This document shows, piece by piece, positions 8,035-17,320 of a stretch of 64,000 nucleotides of DNA (position 1 is its first letter; every line of letters starts with the position of its first letter). Source of the DNA: Prochlorococcus sp. AG-402-L09. GTDB taxonomy: Bacteria > Cyanobacteriota > Cyanobacteriia > PCC-6307 > Cyanobiaceae. Under the pieces are notes generated by a model. That model saw only the letters and a list, made by a program, of their open reading frames with translations, was not told where the DNA came from and did no database searches. The stretch covers positions 1 to 64,000 of the forward strand of contig QCIK01000003.1 of the NCBI GenBank assembly GCA_003216715.1. The letters run 5' to 3'. A program made the position numbers and the translations under genes.

Positions 8035-9441
8035 TTATTTACCTTTTTTGTATCTTCTATAAAATCTCATTATTGCTAAAGCGAGACTCCTAGGATCATG
8101 CCTCAAAGTTGGAGTAGCCTTTGAGCCCTGAAGAGAAGCCAAATAAACCTTATAGCCTCTAGATAAAAGATCAAATTTATTGCATTTCACTGGTTCAGCC
8201 CCTTTTGATTTGTAGTAATCAACCAATGGGGAGGGTTCTAATTCATCTTGCGCAAGTATTGAACTAAATATTTTCCTAGTAATTCCTCTAGATGCCAATT
8301 GCGCTTCGATAGCCCTCACATGACCAGTAACATCAAGTCCATCAGTTTCACCTGGTTGAGTCATCAGATTACATATATATAACTTTGGTGCTTTGCTCCT
8401 CTCAATAGCTTCGACTATTTCAGGAACAAGTAGGTTTGGAAGAATTGAAGTGTATAGACTTCCAGGCCCTATCAAAATAATTTCAGCATTTCTGATCGCT
8501 TCCAGTGCTCTTGGCAAAGCTGGAGGTCGAGAAGGATAACAACCGATTCTGATTATTGGTAGACGAGCCTTCCCAATAGCTGATTCTCCATCTATTCGAT
8601 CACCATTTTCAAGTTCGGCCCACAACCGGACATCTACATTAGTTGCTGGTACAACTTGACCTTGAACAGCTAAAACCTTGCTTGATGCAGTTATTGCTGT
8701 CTCTAAGCTTCCAGTTATTGCAGTTAAAGCGGACAGAAAAAGGTTCCCAAAGCTATGTCCCTCAAGTCCACTTCCTGAAGGGAAGCGATACTGAAAAAGA
8801 CCTTTTATTAGTGGCTCTTCTGTTGCTAAAGCTGCTAAACAATTTCTTATATCTCCTGGAGGCTGAACTCCCAGTTCTCTTCTAAGAACCCCACTACTTC
8901 CTCCATCATCTGCAACAGTAACTATTGCCGTTATTCGACTGCTATATCTTTTTAAACCTTTTAATAATGACGATAAACCTGTGCCTCCTCCAACAGCAAC
9001 AATATTGGGACCTCTATTTAATTTTTGTTTAGCTCTCAAAGCATCAACTAAAAAAGTATCTTTTTTGGAACCTAAGGCCTGCCTAATAGATTCAAAACTT
9101 CTTCCTTGACCCCAAACCAAAAGAGATATCCCTATCAAAAAAACTATTGGCCCAGAAATATTTCTAGGTATGAAAGTAGTTATGAATCCTAAAAACCAAA
9201 AAAGTATTTCAACCACCCAATAAATTGGACGTAGATCGGCCCAAATTGACGCTCCAATCAAAGCAATTAATAAGCCCAAGCCAGATGTCATCATCCACCT
9301 TTTAACTACTAGCCCAGGCAAAAGCCATCTAATAGCTCTTTTAAAGCGTGAGTAAAGATGAAAAGACAAACTAGCGAAATAGCTTTTACGCAAAGTAGAT
9401 CTTCTTAATTTTCTTTTCCTTCTTTGGTTCAATGGATTCAA
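8035..9441 (-). CDS. YvcK/CofD-like (gluconeogenesis factor) family protein with N-terminal membrane segments
   Basis: A 468-residue protein. The N-terminus is very basic (RRKRKLRRSTLRKS) and is followed by two or three hydrophobic helices up to about residue 115. The soluble part carries VAVGGGTGLSSLLKGLK, TVADDGGSSGVLRRE and PPGDIRNCLAAL, the nucleotide-sugar-binding motifs of the YvcK family, then GPGSLYTSILPNLLVP. In Bacillus YvcK binds UDP-sugars and affects cell shape and carbon metabolism. The role in cyanobacteria is not established. The start used is TTG. The gene converges on ndhJ with a 1 bp gap and diverges from the ABC transporter gene. Confidence 0.85.
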   Translation of the reverse strand: MNPLNQRRKRKLRRSTLRKSYFASLSFHLYSRFKRAIRWLLPGLVVKRWMMTSGLGLLIALIGASIWADLRPIYWVVEILFWFLGFITTFIPRNISGPIVFLIGISLLVWGQGRSFESIRQALGSKKDTFLVDALRAKQKLNRGPNIVAVGGGTGLSSLLKGLKRYSSRITAIVTVADDGGSSGVLRRELGVQPPGDIRNCLAALATEEPLIKGLFQYRFPSGSGLEGHSFGNLFLSALTAITGSLETAITASSKVLAVQGQVVPATNVDVRLWAELENGDRIDGESAIGKARLPIIRIGCYPSRPPALPRALEAIRNAEIILIGPGSLYTSILPNLLVPEIVEAIERSKAPKLYICNLMTQPGETDGLDVTGHVRAIEAQLASRGITRKIFSSILAQDELEPSPLVDYYKSKGAEPVKCNKFDLLSRGYKVYLASLQGSKATPTLRHDPRSLALAIMRFYRRYKKGK

Positions 9442-9508
9442 GTTAGAGAAGATTTCAACAAAGAGACCTAAATAATTAATTCATATAAATTCTAATTAAA
9501 CTTCCCAA

Positions 9509-9541
9509 TTTACCTATCTCATACAAAATGAGATAGGTAAA
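9509..9541. repeat. Perfect 14-bp inverted repeat (operator or 5' leader hairpin)
   Basis: TTTACCTATCTCAT (9509-9522) is an exact inverted match to ATGAGATAGGTAAA (9528-9541), separated by 5 nt. It lies in the divergent spacer between the yvcK-like gene and the ABC ATPase, ending 18 bp before the ATPase start codon and just before its AGGAGAG ribosome-binding site. No T-tract follows on either strand, so a terminator is unlikely. A protein-binding site or an mRNA hairpin near the ribosome-binding site are the likely readings. Confidence 0.7.
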
Positions 9542-9559
9542 CAGACATTAGGAGAGAGT

Positions 9560-10345
9560 GTGCCAAAAAACACTCAAGTATTGTTGATGAAAGATCTCAG
9601 TGTTGAACTGGGATCAAATAAAGTTCTCAATGAAGTCAATCTTGCCATAGGTGCTGGAGAGAGACTGGCAATTGTTGGTCCATCTGGTGCAGGAAAGTCA
9701 ACAATACTTCGCCTCATAGCTGGTTTGCTATTACCTACTAAAGGAAGTCTTGAAATATCAGGTATTGAGCAAAATTATTTAAGGCTTGATCAAAACGAAC
9801 CTCCCGATGTGAGATTAGTTTTTCAAAACCCAGCATTATTAGCATCATTAACAGTTAAGGAAAATGTAGGTTTTTTACTTGAAAAGCAAAAAGTTTTTTC
9901 CGAAGAAACTATCAATAAAAAAGTCATACAATGCTTGCAAAAAGTTGGTTTATACGATGTCGCAGAAAAATTTCCAAATCAACTCAGTGGAGGGATGCAA
10001 AAAAGAGTAAGTTTTGCTCGTGCCTTAATTAGTGATTCAACGGAAGGAACAAACTCAATACCACTTCTTCTATATGACGAACCAACTGCTGGTTTAGATC
10101 CAATAGCTTGTACTCGAATTGAAGATCTAATTATTAAAACAACTGATGCTGCGGAAGGCTGCTCAATCGTAGTAAGTCACGTTTCAAGTACAATTGAAAG
10201 AACAGCTAACAGAGTTATTTTGCTTTACGATGGAAAATTTCAATGGGATGGATCTATAGATCAATTTAAACAAAGTGAAAATTCCTATGTAAAACAATTT
10301 CGCACAGGTAATCTTCAAGGACCTATGCAACCAGAGGACTTATAA
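9560..10345 (+). CDS. ABC transporter ATP-binding protein, Mla/TGD3-type lipid transport
   Basis: A 261-residue ATPase with Walker A GPSGAGKST (about 38-46), the Q-loop VFQNP, the signature NQLSGGMQKR, Walker B LLLYDEPTAGLDP and the H-loop VVSHV. The GGMQKR form and the MCE gene directly downstream (4 bp) place it with MlaF/TGD3, which power lipid movement between membranes. The permease partner is not in the window. The start is GTG with a good AGGAGAG ribosome-binding site 3 nt upstream. A strong inverted repeat precedes it. Confidence 0.88.
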   Translation: MPKNTQVLLMKDLSVELGSNKVLNEVNLAIGAGERLAIVGPSGAGKSTILRLIAGLLLPTKGSLEISGIEQNYLRLDQNEPPDVRLVFQNPALLASLTVKENVGFLLEKQKVFSEETINKKVIQCLQKVGLYDVAEKFPNQLSGGMQKRVSFARALISDSTEGTNSIPLLLYDEPTAGLDPIACTRIEDLIIKTTDAAEGCSIVVSHVSSTIERTANRVILLYDGKFQWDGSIDQFKQSENSYVKQFRTGNLQGPMQPEDL

Positions 10346-10349
10346 ATTT

Positions 10350-11195
10350 ATGCGTAGAAGTTTACGAGATGCGTTTGTTGGATTTTCACTATTAGGTGGG
10401 TTAGTTATCTTTTCAGGGGCGATGCTTTGGTTAAGAGATTTTCGTTTAGGTTCTAAAACCTGGGAAATATCTGCACACTTCAAAGATGCAAGTGGTCTTG
10501 CTCAAATGTCACCAGTTACTTATAGGGGGATTATTGTAGGCTCTATTCAAAAGATAAATTTCACTCCAAACACTGTTGAAACTAAAATCAAATTAAACGA
10601 CGATAATTTAATTTTACCAAAACCTGTAATTGCAAAAATAACTACTAGCTCTATGCTTGGTGGAGATGCTCAATTATCGCTAGTCTCATTAGGTAAATCA
10701 TTAAATAGGAACGAACTAATTACAGTCAAAAAAGATTGCCCAAATAAAAGAATTTTATGTAGTGGAGATAAGATTAAAGGGGTAGAAATGGTTAGTATTT
10801 CTAGTTTAACAGAGGGTATAAATGGAATTATTGATGAAGCAGATAAACAAGCAATAGTAAATAAAGTATCAGAATCAATTCAACAATTTGATAGAACCCA
10901 AGCCAATCTTGATGAGCTTGTCTTGTTATCTAAATCAGAACTTATAAGAGCAAAACCTATAATCTCTGAGCTAACAAAAGCTTCTGTTCATTTAAATAAT
11001 ATTCTTGAAAGCCTCGATAATCCTAAGACTCTAAAAGATATTCAGGACCTTGCCTCAACATCAAGTTCGCTGACAAAAAAAATTGACCAAATGAGTTCAG
11101 ATATGGGAAATATTTTGGAAGACAAAGAACTTCTAGATGCCCTAAAAAGGTTGACTATAGGTTTGAGTAAATTATTTGATGATATATATCCATAA
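10350..11195 (+). CDS. MCE (MlaD/TGD2-like) family lipid-binding protein
   Basis: A 281-residue protein with one N-terminal membrane helix (about 8-28), then the MCE domain: FKDASGLAQMSPVTYRGIIV, SIQKINFTP and SSMLGGDAQLSLV. After about residue 150 the chain is helical and polar, with coiled-coil character (TKKIDQMSSDMGNILEDKEL). MCE proteins form hexameric rings or tubes that carry phospholipids across the periplasm. It follows the ATPase by 4 bp and probably forms one transporter with it. It converges on chlD. Confidence 0.88.
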   Translation: MRRSLRDAFVGFSLLGGLVIFSGAMLWLRDFRLGSKTWEISAHFKDASGLAQMSPVTYRGIIVGSIQKINFTPNTVETKIKLNDDNLILPKPVIAKITTSSMLGGDAQLSLVSLGKSLNRNELITVKKDCPNKRILCSGDKIKGVEMVSISSLTEGINGIIDEADKQAIVNKVSESIQQFDRTQANLDELVLLSKSELIRAKPIISELTKASVHLNNILESLDNPKTLKDIQDLASTSSSLTKKIDQMSSDMGNILEDKELLDALKRLTIGLSKLFDDIYP

Positions 11196-11208
11196 AAAAC
11201 AAATAGTT

Positions 11209-13362
11209 TCAGGTCACACTATTAATTGCATCCATTGCGATTGAAGCAATAGCTTGATCACTTGCCTTAGGTAATTGAACATATTTGCCTCCTGACGCTT
11301 CAGCCAAGTCTTTACCCATACCACTTGCAATAAACTTTCTTTCTGTATCAATTACCAACAATTTAATACCAAGAGCTCGATAGCGCGAAGCGACATCAAG
11401 AACTTCTTGCTTCAAGTCAGGAGGTGTCTCTCCCTCAAGGACTGGTTGACCTAATGAAGTACTTAATGGAACGTTTCCTCTACCATCTGTAATTGCTACT
11501 ACAACCACCTGACCGAGATCTCCTGTCGCCAAAGCATTTGCTCCTACTCTTGCAGCTTGAGTTAATCCATGTGCAAGTGGAGATCCACCACCACATGGCA
11601 TTGCCTCAAGTCGTCTTTTCGCAGCAGTAATTGATCTAGTTGGCGGAAGCAAAACTTCTGCTTGATCTCCTCTGAAAGGTATTAGAGAAACTTCATCTCT
11701 GTTTTCATAGGCTTCGGTTAGTAAACGAATAACAGCTCCCTTTGCACTTTGCATTCTATTTAGAGCCATTGAACCACTTGCATCAACCAAGAAAATCACA
11801 AGCGCGCCTGCTTTACGCTGAAGTAATTTTGCGCGCAAATCCCCTTCCTCAACAATAACTCTCCTATTAGGTTCTCTTTCCCTTCTTGCTTTCTGATAAG
11901 GCGCTGCAGCTCTTAAAGTTGCATCAACTGCAATTCTTCTAACAGGACCTCTTGGAAGAATTGGTTTTACATATCTTCCTCGGTTATCACTTAAAACAGC
12001 TGACCGACTTCCACTATTTCCACTTTTTGATTTGGTGGATGAAAACAGTAACAAATCAGGATCAACAGCACATGCTTCTGGATCAAGCATAAATTCCTCA
12101 GGGATTGGAGGTGATGACTCTTGGTCTTGATCCTCTTCCTGATCTTCTTCTTGATCTTCTTCTTGTTCATTATTGTCATCAGAGTCTTCAGGAGGTGGAG
12201 GTGGTGGCTGCTGATCCTCAGGAGCAGGAGGCTCCATTTCCTCTTCTGAAGGCATTTGCATAGCCCTGGGAGCAATTACAAGTCTTACTGCGGCCTTTAA
12301 ATCTTCAGCATCCACTGAATCCCTACCACACAAAGCAGCATGAGCCTTTGCAACTCTTACAGCATATAGCTCTGATCTATGACCTTCTACACCTCCTCGA
12401 ATGGCTTCTACTACTAAGTATTCAATTTGATCACTACTTATTTGAACATCTGGAAGCCATTGTCTTGCTAAAAGCAATTGTGTTGAGAGAGATTCGGTAT
12501 CTTCAGACCATTTCTTAGAGAAAGCTTCACTTGATTGTCCATGAGAAATAGCTGACTGAGTTATCTCAACTCTTTGTTCATTTGTAATTAATTGATCTGC
12601 AGATAACACAATTGCAAATCTGTCCAATAAATGGTCCCTCAATGCCCCTTCTTCAGGATTGTAAGTAGCAATTAATAGAGGACGGCATGGGTGACTAAGA
12701 CTTAATCCTTCTCGTTCGACTCTATTTTCACCTGCCCCTACTGAAGCCAAAAGAAGATTGACAATGCCATCATCCAACAAATTCAATTCGTCTATATACA
12801 AAACTCCTCTGTGAGCTTCAGCCAGCAACCCTGGCTGAAATACTGGGGCTCCACTCGACAATGAAGCAGCAACATCAACAGCACCAACAAGCCTATCCTC
12901 AGTTACTCCTAAGGGGACTTGAATAAAAGGCGCAGATACAACTTTTTTAGGGATTTTTTCTAAGTCACTAATATTTTCCAGACTTCCTATTTTTTTTGCA
13001 AACAGTTTTTTTGTTAAATCATCCCACTCCCCTGAAAATGAAGGATCTAAATTTCTACCTACTGGATAAATAAAAGAATCATCATCATCCTCAGTATTAG
13101 CTAATTTTTCTAAATCGATTATTTCAATCGGAGGTAGTAGGGCATGTAACCCTCTTGCTAAAACAGATTTTCCAGTCCCCCGGCCACCAGCAATTATTAC
13201 ACCACCCAAACCTGGATCAACTGCGGCGAGCATTAACGCAAGCTTTAAAGTTCCATGGCCCGTAATTGCAGCCAAAGGGAAAGCTCGACTGGCTCTATCC
13301 ATGACAGCAATGTCTTTTGGAGCCGAAGACATATTGTTGTTATTCAATCCACTGGAAACCAT
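11209..13362 (-). CDS. chlD: Magnesium chelatase subunit D
   Basis: ChlD is one of three subunits (with ChlI and ChlH) that insert Mg2+ into protoporphyrin IX, the first step unique to chlorophyll. The N-terminal half is a ChlI-like AAA+ domain ([28 protein letters not shown]). A proline-rich then acidic linker lies near residues 385-430. The C-terminal integrin I (vWA) domain has the metal site DASGSMA. An ATG at 13362 gives 717 aa; a TTG at 13383 adds seven residues. The linker DNA holds a 12-bp tandem repeat. folK is divergent. Confidence 0.94.
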   Translation of the reverse strand: MVSSGLNNNNMSSAPKDIAVMDRASRAFPLAAITGHGTLKLALMLAAVDPGLGGVIIAGGRGTGKSVLARGLHALLPPIEIIDLEKLANTEDDDDSFIYPVGRNLDPSFSGEWDDLTKKLFAKKIGSLENISDLEKIPKKVVSAPFIQVPLGVTEDRLVGAVDVAASLSSGAPVFQPGLLAEAHRGVLYIDELNLLDDGIVNLLLASVGAGENRVEREGLSLSHPCRPLLIATYNPEEGALRDHLLDRFAIVLSADQLITNEQRVEITQSAISHGQSSEAFSKKWSEDTESLSTQLLLARQWLPDVQISSDQIEYLVVEAIRGGVEGHRSELYAVRVAKAHAALCGRDSVDAEDLKAAVRLVIAPRAMQMPSEEEMEPPAPEDQQPPPPPPEDSDDNNEQEEDQEEDQEEDQDQESSPPIPEEFMLDPEACAVDPDLLLFSSTKSKSGNSGSRSAVLSDNRGRYVKPILPRGPVRRIAVDATLRAAAPYQKARREREPNRRVIVEEGDLRAKLLQRKAGALVIFLVDASGSMALNRMQSAKGAVIRLLTEAYENRDEVSLIPFRGDQAEVLLPPTRSITAAKRRLEAMPCGGGSPLAHGLTQAARVGANALATGDLGQVVVVAITDGRGNVPLSTSLGQPVLEGETPPDLKQEVLDVASRYRALGIKLLVIDTERKFIASGMGKDLAEASGGKYVQLPKASDQAIASIAMDAINSVT
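12128..12163 (+). repeat. Three 12-bp tandem repeats inside the chlD acidic linker
   Basis: Units of TGATCTTCTTCT (the first with two C substitutions) are repeated three times head to tail. On the coding minus strand they encode EEDQ-type units of the ChlD hinge. Because the unit is a multiple of three, copy-number change would lengthen or shorten the hinge without breaking the frame. Confidence 0.8.
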
Positions 13363-13409
13363 AGGGTTGGATAAATCAAGCAATTTTTAAAAAGTCTTTT
13401 AATATTCGC

Positions 13410-13991
13410 ATGGCTTATGCAAAACAAAAAACAGAATTGAAACTCGTCATCTCAATAGGCGCAAATATCCCTGGCATTCTTGGAGATCCCATAAGAACAA
13501 TCGTCGCCATGAGGCCGCAATTAGAAACAAGCATAGTTGAGTGGTTTGTTGCTTTAAATGGTGCAAATATCGACTCACAAAATATTGATAAGTCTTTATC
13601 TTTTCAATGGGCACCTCTATTTGAAACTGATCCTTTAGGGGGTCCAATTGATCAACCAAAATTTATTAATACAGTACTTGTTGTAGAGGGAGAAAGTTTT
13701 TACTCAGTAACTCCAAATGAGAAAGCAGCTATCTCTCTTATGAAAAAATTTTTAGAATTAGAAAGAATCGCAGGTAGGAAAAGAGAAAATAAAGAAATTT
13801 CTTGGGGGCCAAGATCTTTAGATATTGACTTCATTTCTTGGGGAGAACTTCAAATAAATACAGACACTCTGATTTTGCCTCATCCAAGATTAAGTGAAAG
13901 AAACTTTGTTTTAATTCCCCTTTCAGAAGTTTTATCAAAGGCTCAAGGGAAACCGAAACGAATAAATTCTCAAAACATATGGCCTGAATAA
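13410..13991 (+). CDS. folK: 2-amino-4-hydroxy-6-hydroxymethyldihydropteridine pyrophosphokinase
   Basis: A 193-residue HPPK, which transfers pyrophosphate from ATP to the pterin in folate synthesis. Family blocks are present in order: an N-terminal strand LVISIGANIPG (normally LGSNLG), DQPKFINTVLVVE, GRKRENKEISWGPRSLDIDF with the metal-binding DID, and LPHPRLSERNFVLIPLSEV. The N-terminal glycine-rich stretch is slightly unusual but the catalytic part is intact. It is divergent from chlD and is followed by the NUDIX gene 50 bp downstream. Confidence 0.9.
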   Translation: MAYAKQKTELKLVISIGANIPGILGDPIRTIVAMRPQLETSIVEWFVALNGANIDSQNIDKSLSFQWAPLFETDPLGGPIDQPKFINTVLVVEGESFYSVTPNEKAAISLMKKFLELERIAGRKRENKEISWGPRSLDIDFISWGELQINTDTLILPHPRLSERNFVLIPLSEVLSKAQGKPKRINSQNIWPE

Positions 13992-14041
13992 AACTCGTAA
14001 CAAAAAACACCAACCTTTTCTAAAAAAATCAGTCATCCTGT

Positions 14042-14620
14042 ATGAATAGAAAAAAATGTATGTCTATTCCAGGACCTGAGCCCTCAGAAATTATTGAGAC
14101 AAAAGCTTGTCTTGATGCAAAAAAAATTCGTTTTGAAATCAACAAATTTCTTTTACCTAATTCAATGGAAGGCGAATTTGGGATCATTCGTCACCCAGGA
14201 GCTGCATTGGCAGTACCCATAACAGATTCTGGAGAAGTAATTATTCTTCGTCAATACAGATTTGCTTGCTCAAGAAGAATTCTAGAGTTTCCAGCTGGGA
14301 CCTTAGAAACAGGTGAAAGTCCACTTGAATCAATTAAAAGAGAAGTTCAAGAAGAAAGTGGTTACGCTGCAAAAAAATGGGACAATCTTGGAGCAATGCT
14401 TCCTTGCCCAGGATATTCAGACGAAACAATTCATCTTTTCCTTGCAAGAGATTTAACTAAACTTGAGCAGAAACCTGAGGGAGATGCAGATGAAGATATT
14501 GAAGTATTAAAAATTACACCTGAAAAGTTAAATCAAATTATTGCAAGTGGAGAAGAATCACTTGATGGGAAAACTATTACTGCTTGGTTCAGAGCATGTC
14601 AAATCTTGAATATAAAATGA
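14042..14620 (+). CDS. NUDIX hydrolase, ADP-ribose pyrophosphatase type
   Basis: A 192-residue protein with a complete Nudix box, GTLETGESPLESIKREVQEE followed by SGY, near residues 92-114. The flanking strands VIILRQYRFACSRRILEFPA are those of ADP-ribose and sugar-nucleotide pyrophosphatases. Substrate cannot be fixed from sequence. Its TGA stop overlaps the photolyase ATG (ATGA), so the two genes are translationally coupled, which hints at a link to nucleotide damage clean-up or NAD metabolism; that link is inference. Confidence 0.88.
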   Translation: MNRKKCMSIPGPEPSEIIETKACLDAKKIRFEINKFLLPNSMEGEFGIIRHPGAALAVPITDSGEVIILRQYRFACSRRILEFPAGTLETGESPLESIKREVQEESGYAAKKWDNLGAMLPCPGYSDETIHLFLARDLTKLEQKPEGDADEDIEVLKITPEKLNQIIASGEESLDGKTITAWFRACQILNIK

Positions 14621-16098
14621 CAAAATTTCGATCTATATTTTGGCACAGAAGAGATTTAAGAATTGAAGACAACATAGGTCTAATTGAAGCATCTAAAAAT
14701 TCAAAAAATTTAATTGGAGTATATATTTTAGATCCCAATCTTTTAAATCTCAATAGAACTACATCTGAAGCAAAAAATTGGTTTTTGGGTGAAAGTCTCT
14801 TAGAACTTCAGAAGAATTGGGAAAGAAGAGGAAGTCTTTTATTAATATTAAATGGAGATCCTATTAAATTAATTTCTAGATTAGCGGACTTAATTAAAGC
14901 TGAATGTATTTACTGGAACGAAAATATTGAGCCTTATGAAATCCATAGAGATAAAATAATTACAGAACATCTTTCGAAAAATAAAATAAAAGTAAATACA
15001 TTTTTAGATCAATTAATTGTCAATCCAAGCGATATAAAAACAAACAATAATGAGCCTTACAAAGTATATGGACCCTTTCATCGTAAATGGATTGATATAA
15101 TAAATAAGACCAACATCTCAAATAATAATATAATACCAATCTCAAGAACTTCTGAAAAAATTAGAGGTCTAGATAACGGAGAATTATCATTAATTAAAAA
15201 CTCAGATTTAAACTATTCTATTACTAAAAAAAATAAATATATTTATTATTTACTTTCTTCAAATAGATTTAAAGATACTAATTTTTGTCCATGCAAGCCA
15301 GGAGAGTATGAGTCAAAAAAGCAATTAAATTTTTTCATAAATTCAGGAGGTATATATTCATATAGTCAAGCAAGAGATATTCCATCTTTAGAATCAACTT
15401 CTAATTTAAGTGCTGCTTTAAGTTTAGGGACAATAAGTTGCAGAGCAGTATGGAATAAGGCACAAATATCAAAAAACATGACGACTGATGAATATCAAAT
15501 AAATTCTATAGATATTTGGATAAAGGAACTTGCTTGGAGAGAGTTTTATCAAAATGCTCTAATTAATTTCCCAGAGCTTGAGAAAGGTCCCTATAGGAAA
15601 AAATGGTTAGATTTTCCATGGCAAAATAAAACTGATTGGTTTGAAGATTGGTGCAATGGATTGACTGGTATCCCAATTATTGATGCTGCAATGAGACAAC
15701 TTAAGCATTCTGGATGGATGCATAATCGCTGCAGAATGATTGTTGCCTCTTTTCTAGTAAAAGACCTCTTAATTGATTGGCGATGGGGAGAACTTTTCTT
15801 CATGAAGAACTTAGTCGATGGTGACTTGGCATCAAATAATGGAGGTTGGCAATGGAGCGCCAGCAGTGGAATGGATCCAAAACCCATGAGAATATTTAAT
15901 CCTTATAGACAAGCTTCTAAATTTGATCAAGATGGTAACTATATTCGAAAATGGATTCCTGAGTTATCACATATTTCAACGCCTAATTTACTTTCAGGCG
16001 AAATACTTTCAGCGGAGAAAAATGGCTATCCAAAACCTATAATAAAACACAAAAATCAAACATTAATATTCAAAGAATTATATTCAAATATTAAATAG
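14617..16098 (+). CDS. phrB: Deoxyribodipyrimidine photolyase (class I CPD type)
   Basis: A 493-residue cryptochrome/photolyase-family enzyme. The N-terminal antenna domain starts FRSIFWHRRDLRIEDN. The C-terminal FAD domain shows ELAWREFYQN, WCNGLTGIPIIDAAMRQL, MHNRCRMIVASFL and NNGGWQWSASSGMDPKPMR, all hallmarks of light-driven CPD repair rather than signalling cryptochromes. The start at 14617 overlaps the NUDIX stop as ATGA; an upstream ATG at 14584 is less likely. Its stop abuts directly (0 bp) the stop of the convergent aminotransferase gene. Photolyase is a trait of surface-living lineages. Confidence 0.95.
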   Translation: MTKFRSIFWHRRDLRIEDNIGLIEASKNSKNLIGVYILDPNLLNLNRTTSEAKNWFLGESLLELQKNWERRGSLLLILNGDPIKLISRLADLIKAECIYWNENIEPYEIHRDKIITEHLSKNKIKVNTFLDQLIVNPSDIKTNNNEPYKVYGPFHRKWIDIINKTNISNNNIIPISRTSEKIRGLDNGELSLIKNSDLNYSITKKNKYIYYLLSSNRFKDTNFCPCKPGEYESKKQLNFFINSGGIYSYSQARDIPSLESTSNLSAALSLGTISCRAVWNKAQISKNMTTDEYQINSIDIWIKELAWREFYQNALINFPELEKGPYRKKWLDFPWQNKTDWFEDWCNGLTGIPIIDAAMRQLKHSGWMHNRCRMIVASFLVKDLLIDWRWGELFFMKNLVDGDLASNNGGWQWSASSGMDPKPMRIFNPYRQASKFDQDGNYIRKWIPELSHISTPNLLSGEILSAEKNGYPKPIIKHKNQTLIFKELYSNIK

Positions 16099-17268
16099 CT
16101 ATTTTTTATATATTTCCTTTATTTTATCAATTACATATGATTGATGAATAGATTTCAACTCGGGGAATATAGGTAGACTAATTACCTGAGTACATACTTT
16201 TTCAGTAACCGGAAGAGATCCTTCTTTATAACCTAAATCTTTATATGCAGGTTGAAGATGTATGGGTATTGGATAATAAATTATTGTATTTATCCCAAGC
16301 CTATGAAGTTCAGTTTTAAATAGATCTCTATTTTGATGGTCAAAATCACATGCTGCAATAGATTTTATATTTTCAACAAATGAATTGTCCATTATTCTTA
16401 TTACAAATTGATTCCAAGAATGACCAGAATTATTTATCAAATTATTAGATGGTAATTCAATTGATTCTATAGTTGATAACTTACTAATATAATTAATTGC
16501 TATTGTATTTCTTTTCTCTATCCATTTATTTAATCTAGTTAATTTAACATTTAAGATTGCAGCTTGCAATGAATCAAGTCTACTATTATATCCAATTTTT
16601 GTATGAAAATATCTCTTTGGCATCCCATGAATAGCTAATTCCCTAATTGTTTTTGCCAGATCACAATCATTAGTAGTTATGGCTCCTCCATCTCCTGCTG
16701 CTCCTAAGTTTTTGGTAGGGAAAAAACTAAAACAACCTACATCCCCATAACTTCCTACGGGTTTACCTCGCCAATTTGCACCAGCCGCTTGCGCACAATC
16801 TTCTACAACCTTTAAATTATTTATTTTAGCAATTGCCATTATTTTATCCATATCCATTGGATGGCCAAACAAGTGAACAGGCAAAATAGCTTTTGTTCTA
16901 GGAGTTATTGCTTTCTCTATTAAACCAAGATCCATAAGGTAATTTTTAGGATCAATATCCACAAAAACCGGCCTAGCTCCCACACTGGTAATTGCTTCTG
17001 CGGTGGCGAAAAAACTAAATGATGATGTGATTACTTCATCATCTTCACCAATATTTAGTGACCTTAATGCAAGAATTAATGCATCAGTTCCACTATTGCA
17101 ACTAACTGAGTAAGAAGTTTGTATCGCGGAAGCAAAAGCTTTTTCAAACAAAGCCACTTCATCTCCTCCAATATATTTTCCACTTCTAAAAACTCTAATT
17201 AAAGCTTCTTCAATCTCGTCTCCAATTTCGGAAATTTGTTCATCAAGACTAAAAGGAGGTATTTGCAT
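16099..17268 (-). CDS. DegT/DnrJ/EryC1/StrS family PLP-dependent sugar aminotransferase
   Basis: A 389-residue fold-type I aminotransferase. SVSCNSGTDALILAL binds PLP phosphate, EDCAQAAGA carries the aspartate that contacts the pyridine, and SFFPTKNLGAAGDGGA holds the Schiff-base lysine. IGYNSRLDSLQAAIL is also a family hallmark. Such enzymes aminate keto-sugar nucleotides for LPS, O-antigen or glycan synthesis. No other sugar-nucleotide genes adjoin it: photolyase lies on one side and a thioredoxin-like gene on the other. The substrate is unknown. Confidence 0.9.
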   Translation of the reverse strand: MQIPPFSLDEQISEIGDEIEEALIRVFRSGKYIGGDEVALFEKAFASAIQTSYSVSCNSGTDALILALRSLNIGEDDEVITSSFSFFATAEAITSVGARPVFVDIDPKNYLMDLGLIEKAITPRTKAILPVHLFGHPMDMDKIMAIAKINNLKVVEDCAQAAGANWRGKPVGSYGDVGCFSFFPTKNLGAAGDGGAITTNDCDLAKTIRELAIHGMPKRYFHTKIGYNSRLDSLQAAILNVKLTRLNKWIEKRNTIAINYISKLSTIESIELPSNNLINNSGHSWNQFVIRIMDNSFVENIKSIAACDFDHQNRDLFKTELHRLGINTIIYYPIPIHLQPAYKDLGYKEGSLPVTEKVCTQVISLPIFPELKSIHQSYVIDKIKEIYKK

Positions 17269-17320
17269 AACTATTTAAATTAAATTGCAAAAATGAAAAA
17301 TCAAAAAAACACTCATTAAG

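Noticed and set aside
11991-12275. 94-aa ORF on the minus strand inside chlD
   Set aside because: It is a different frame of the repeat-rich chlD linker and has a low-complexity Lys/Ile run with no family match.
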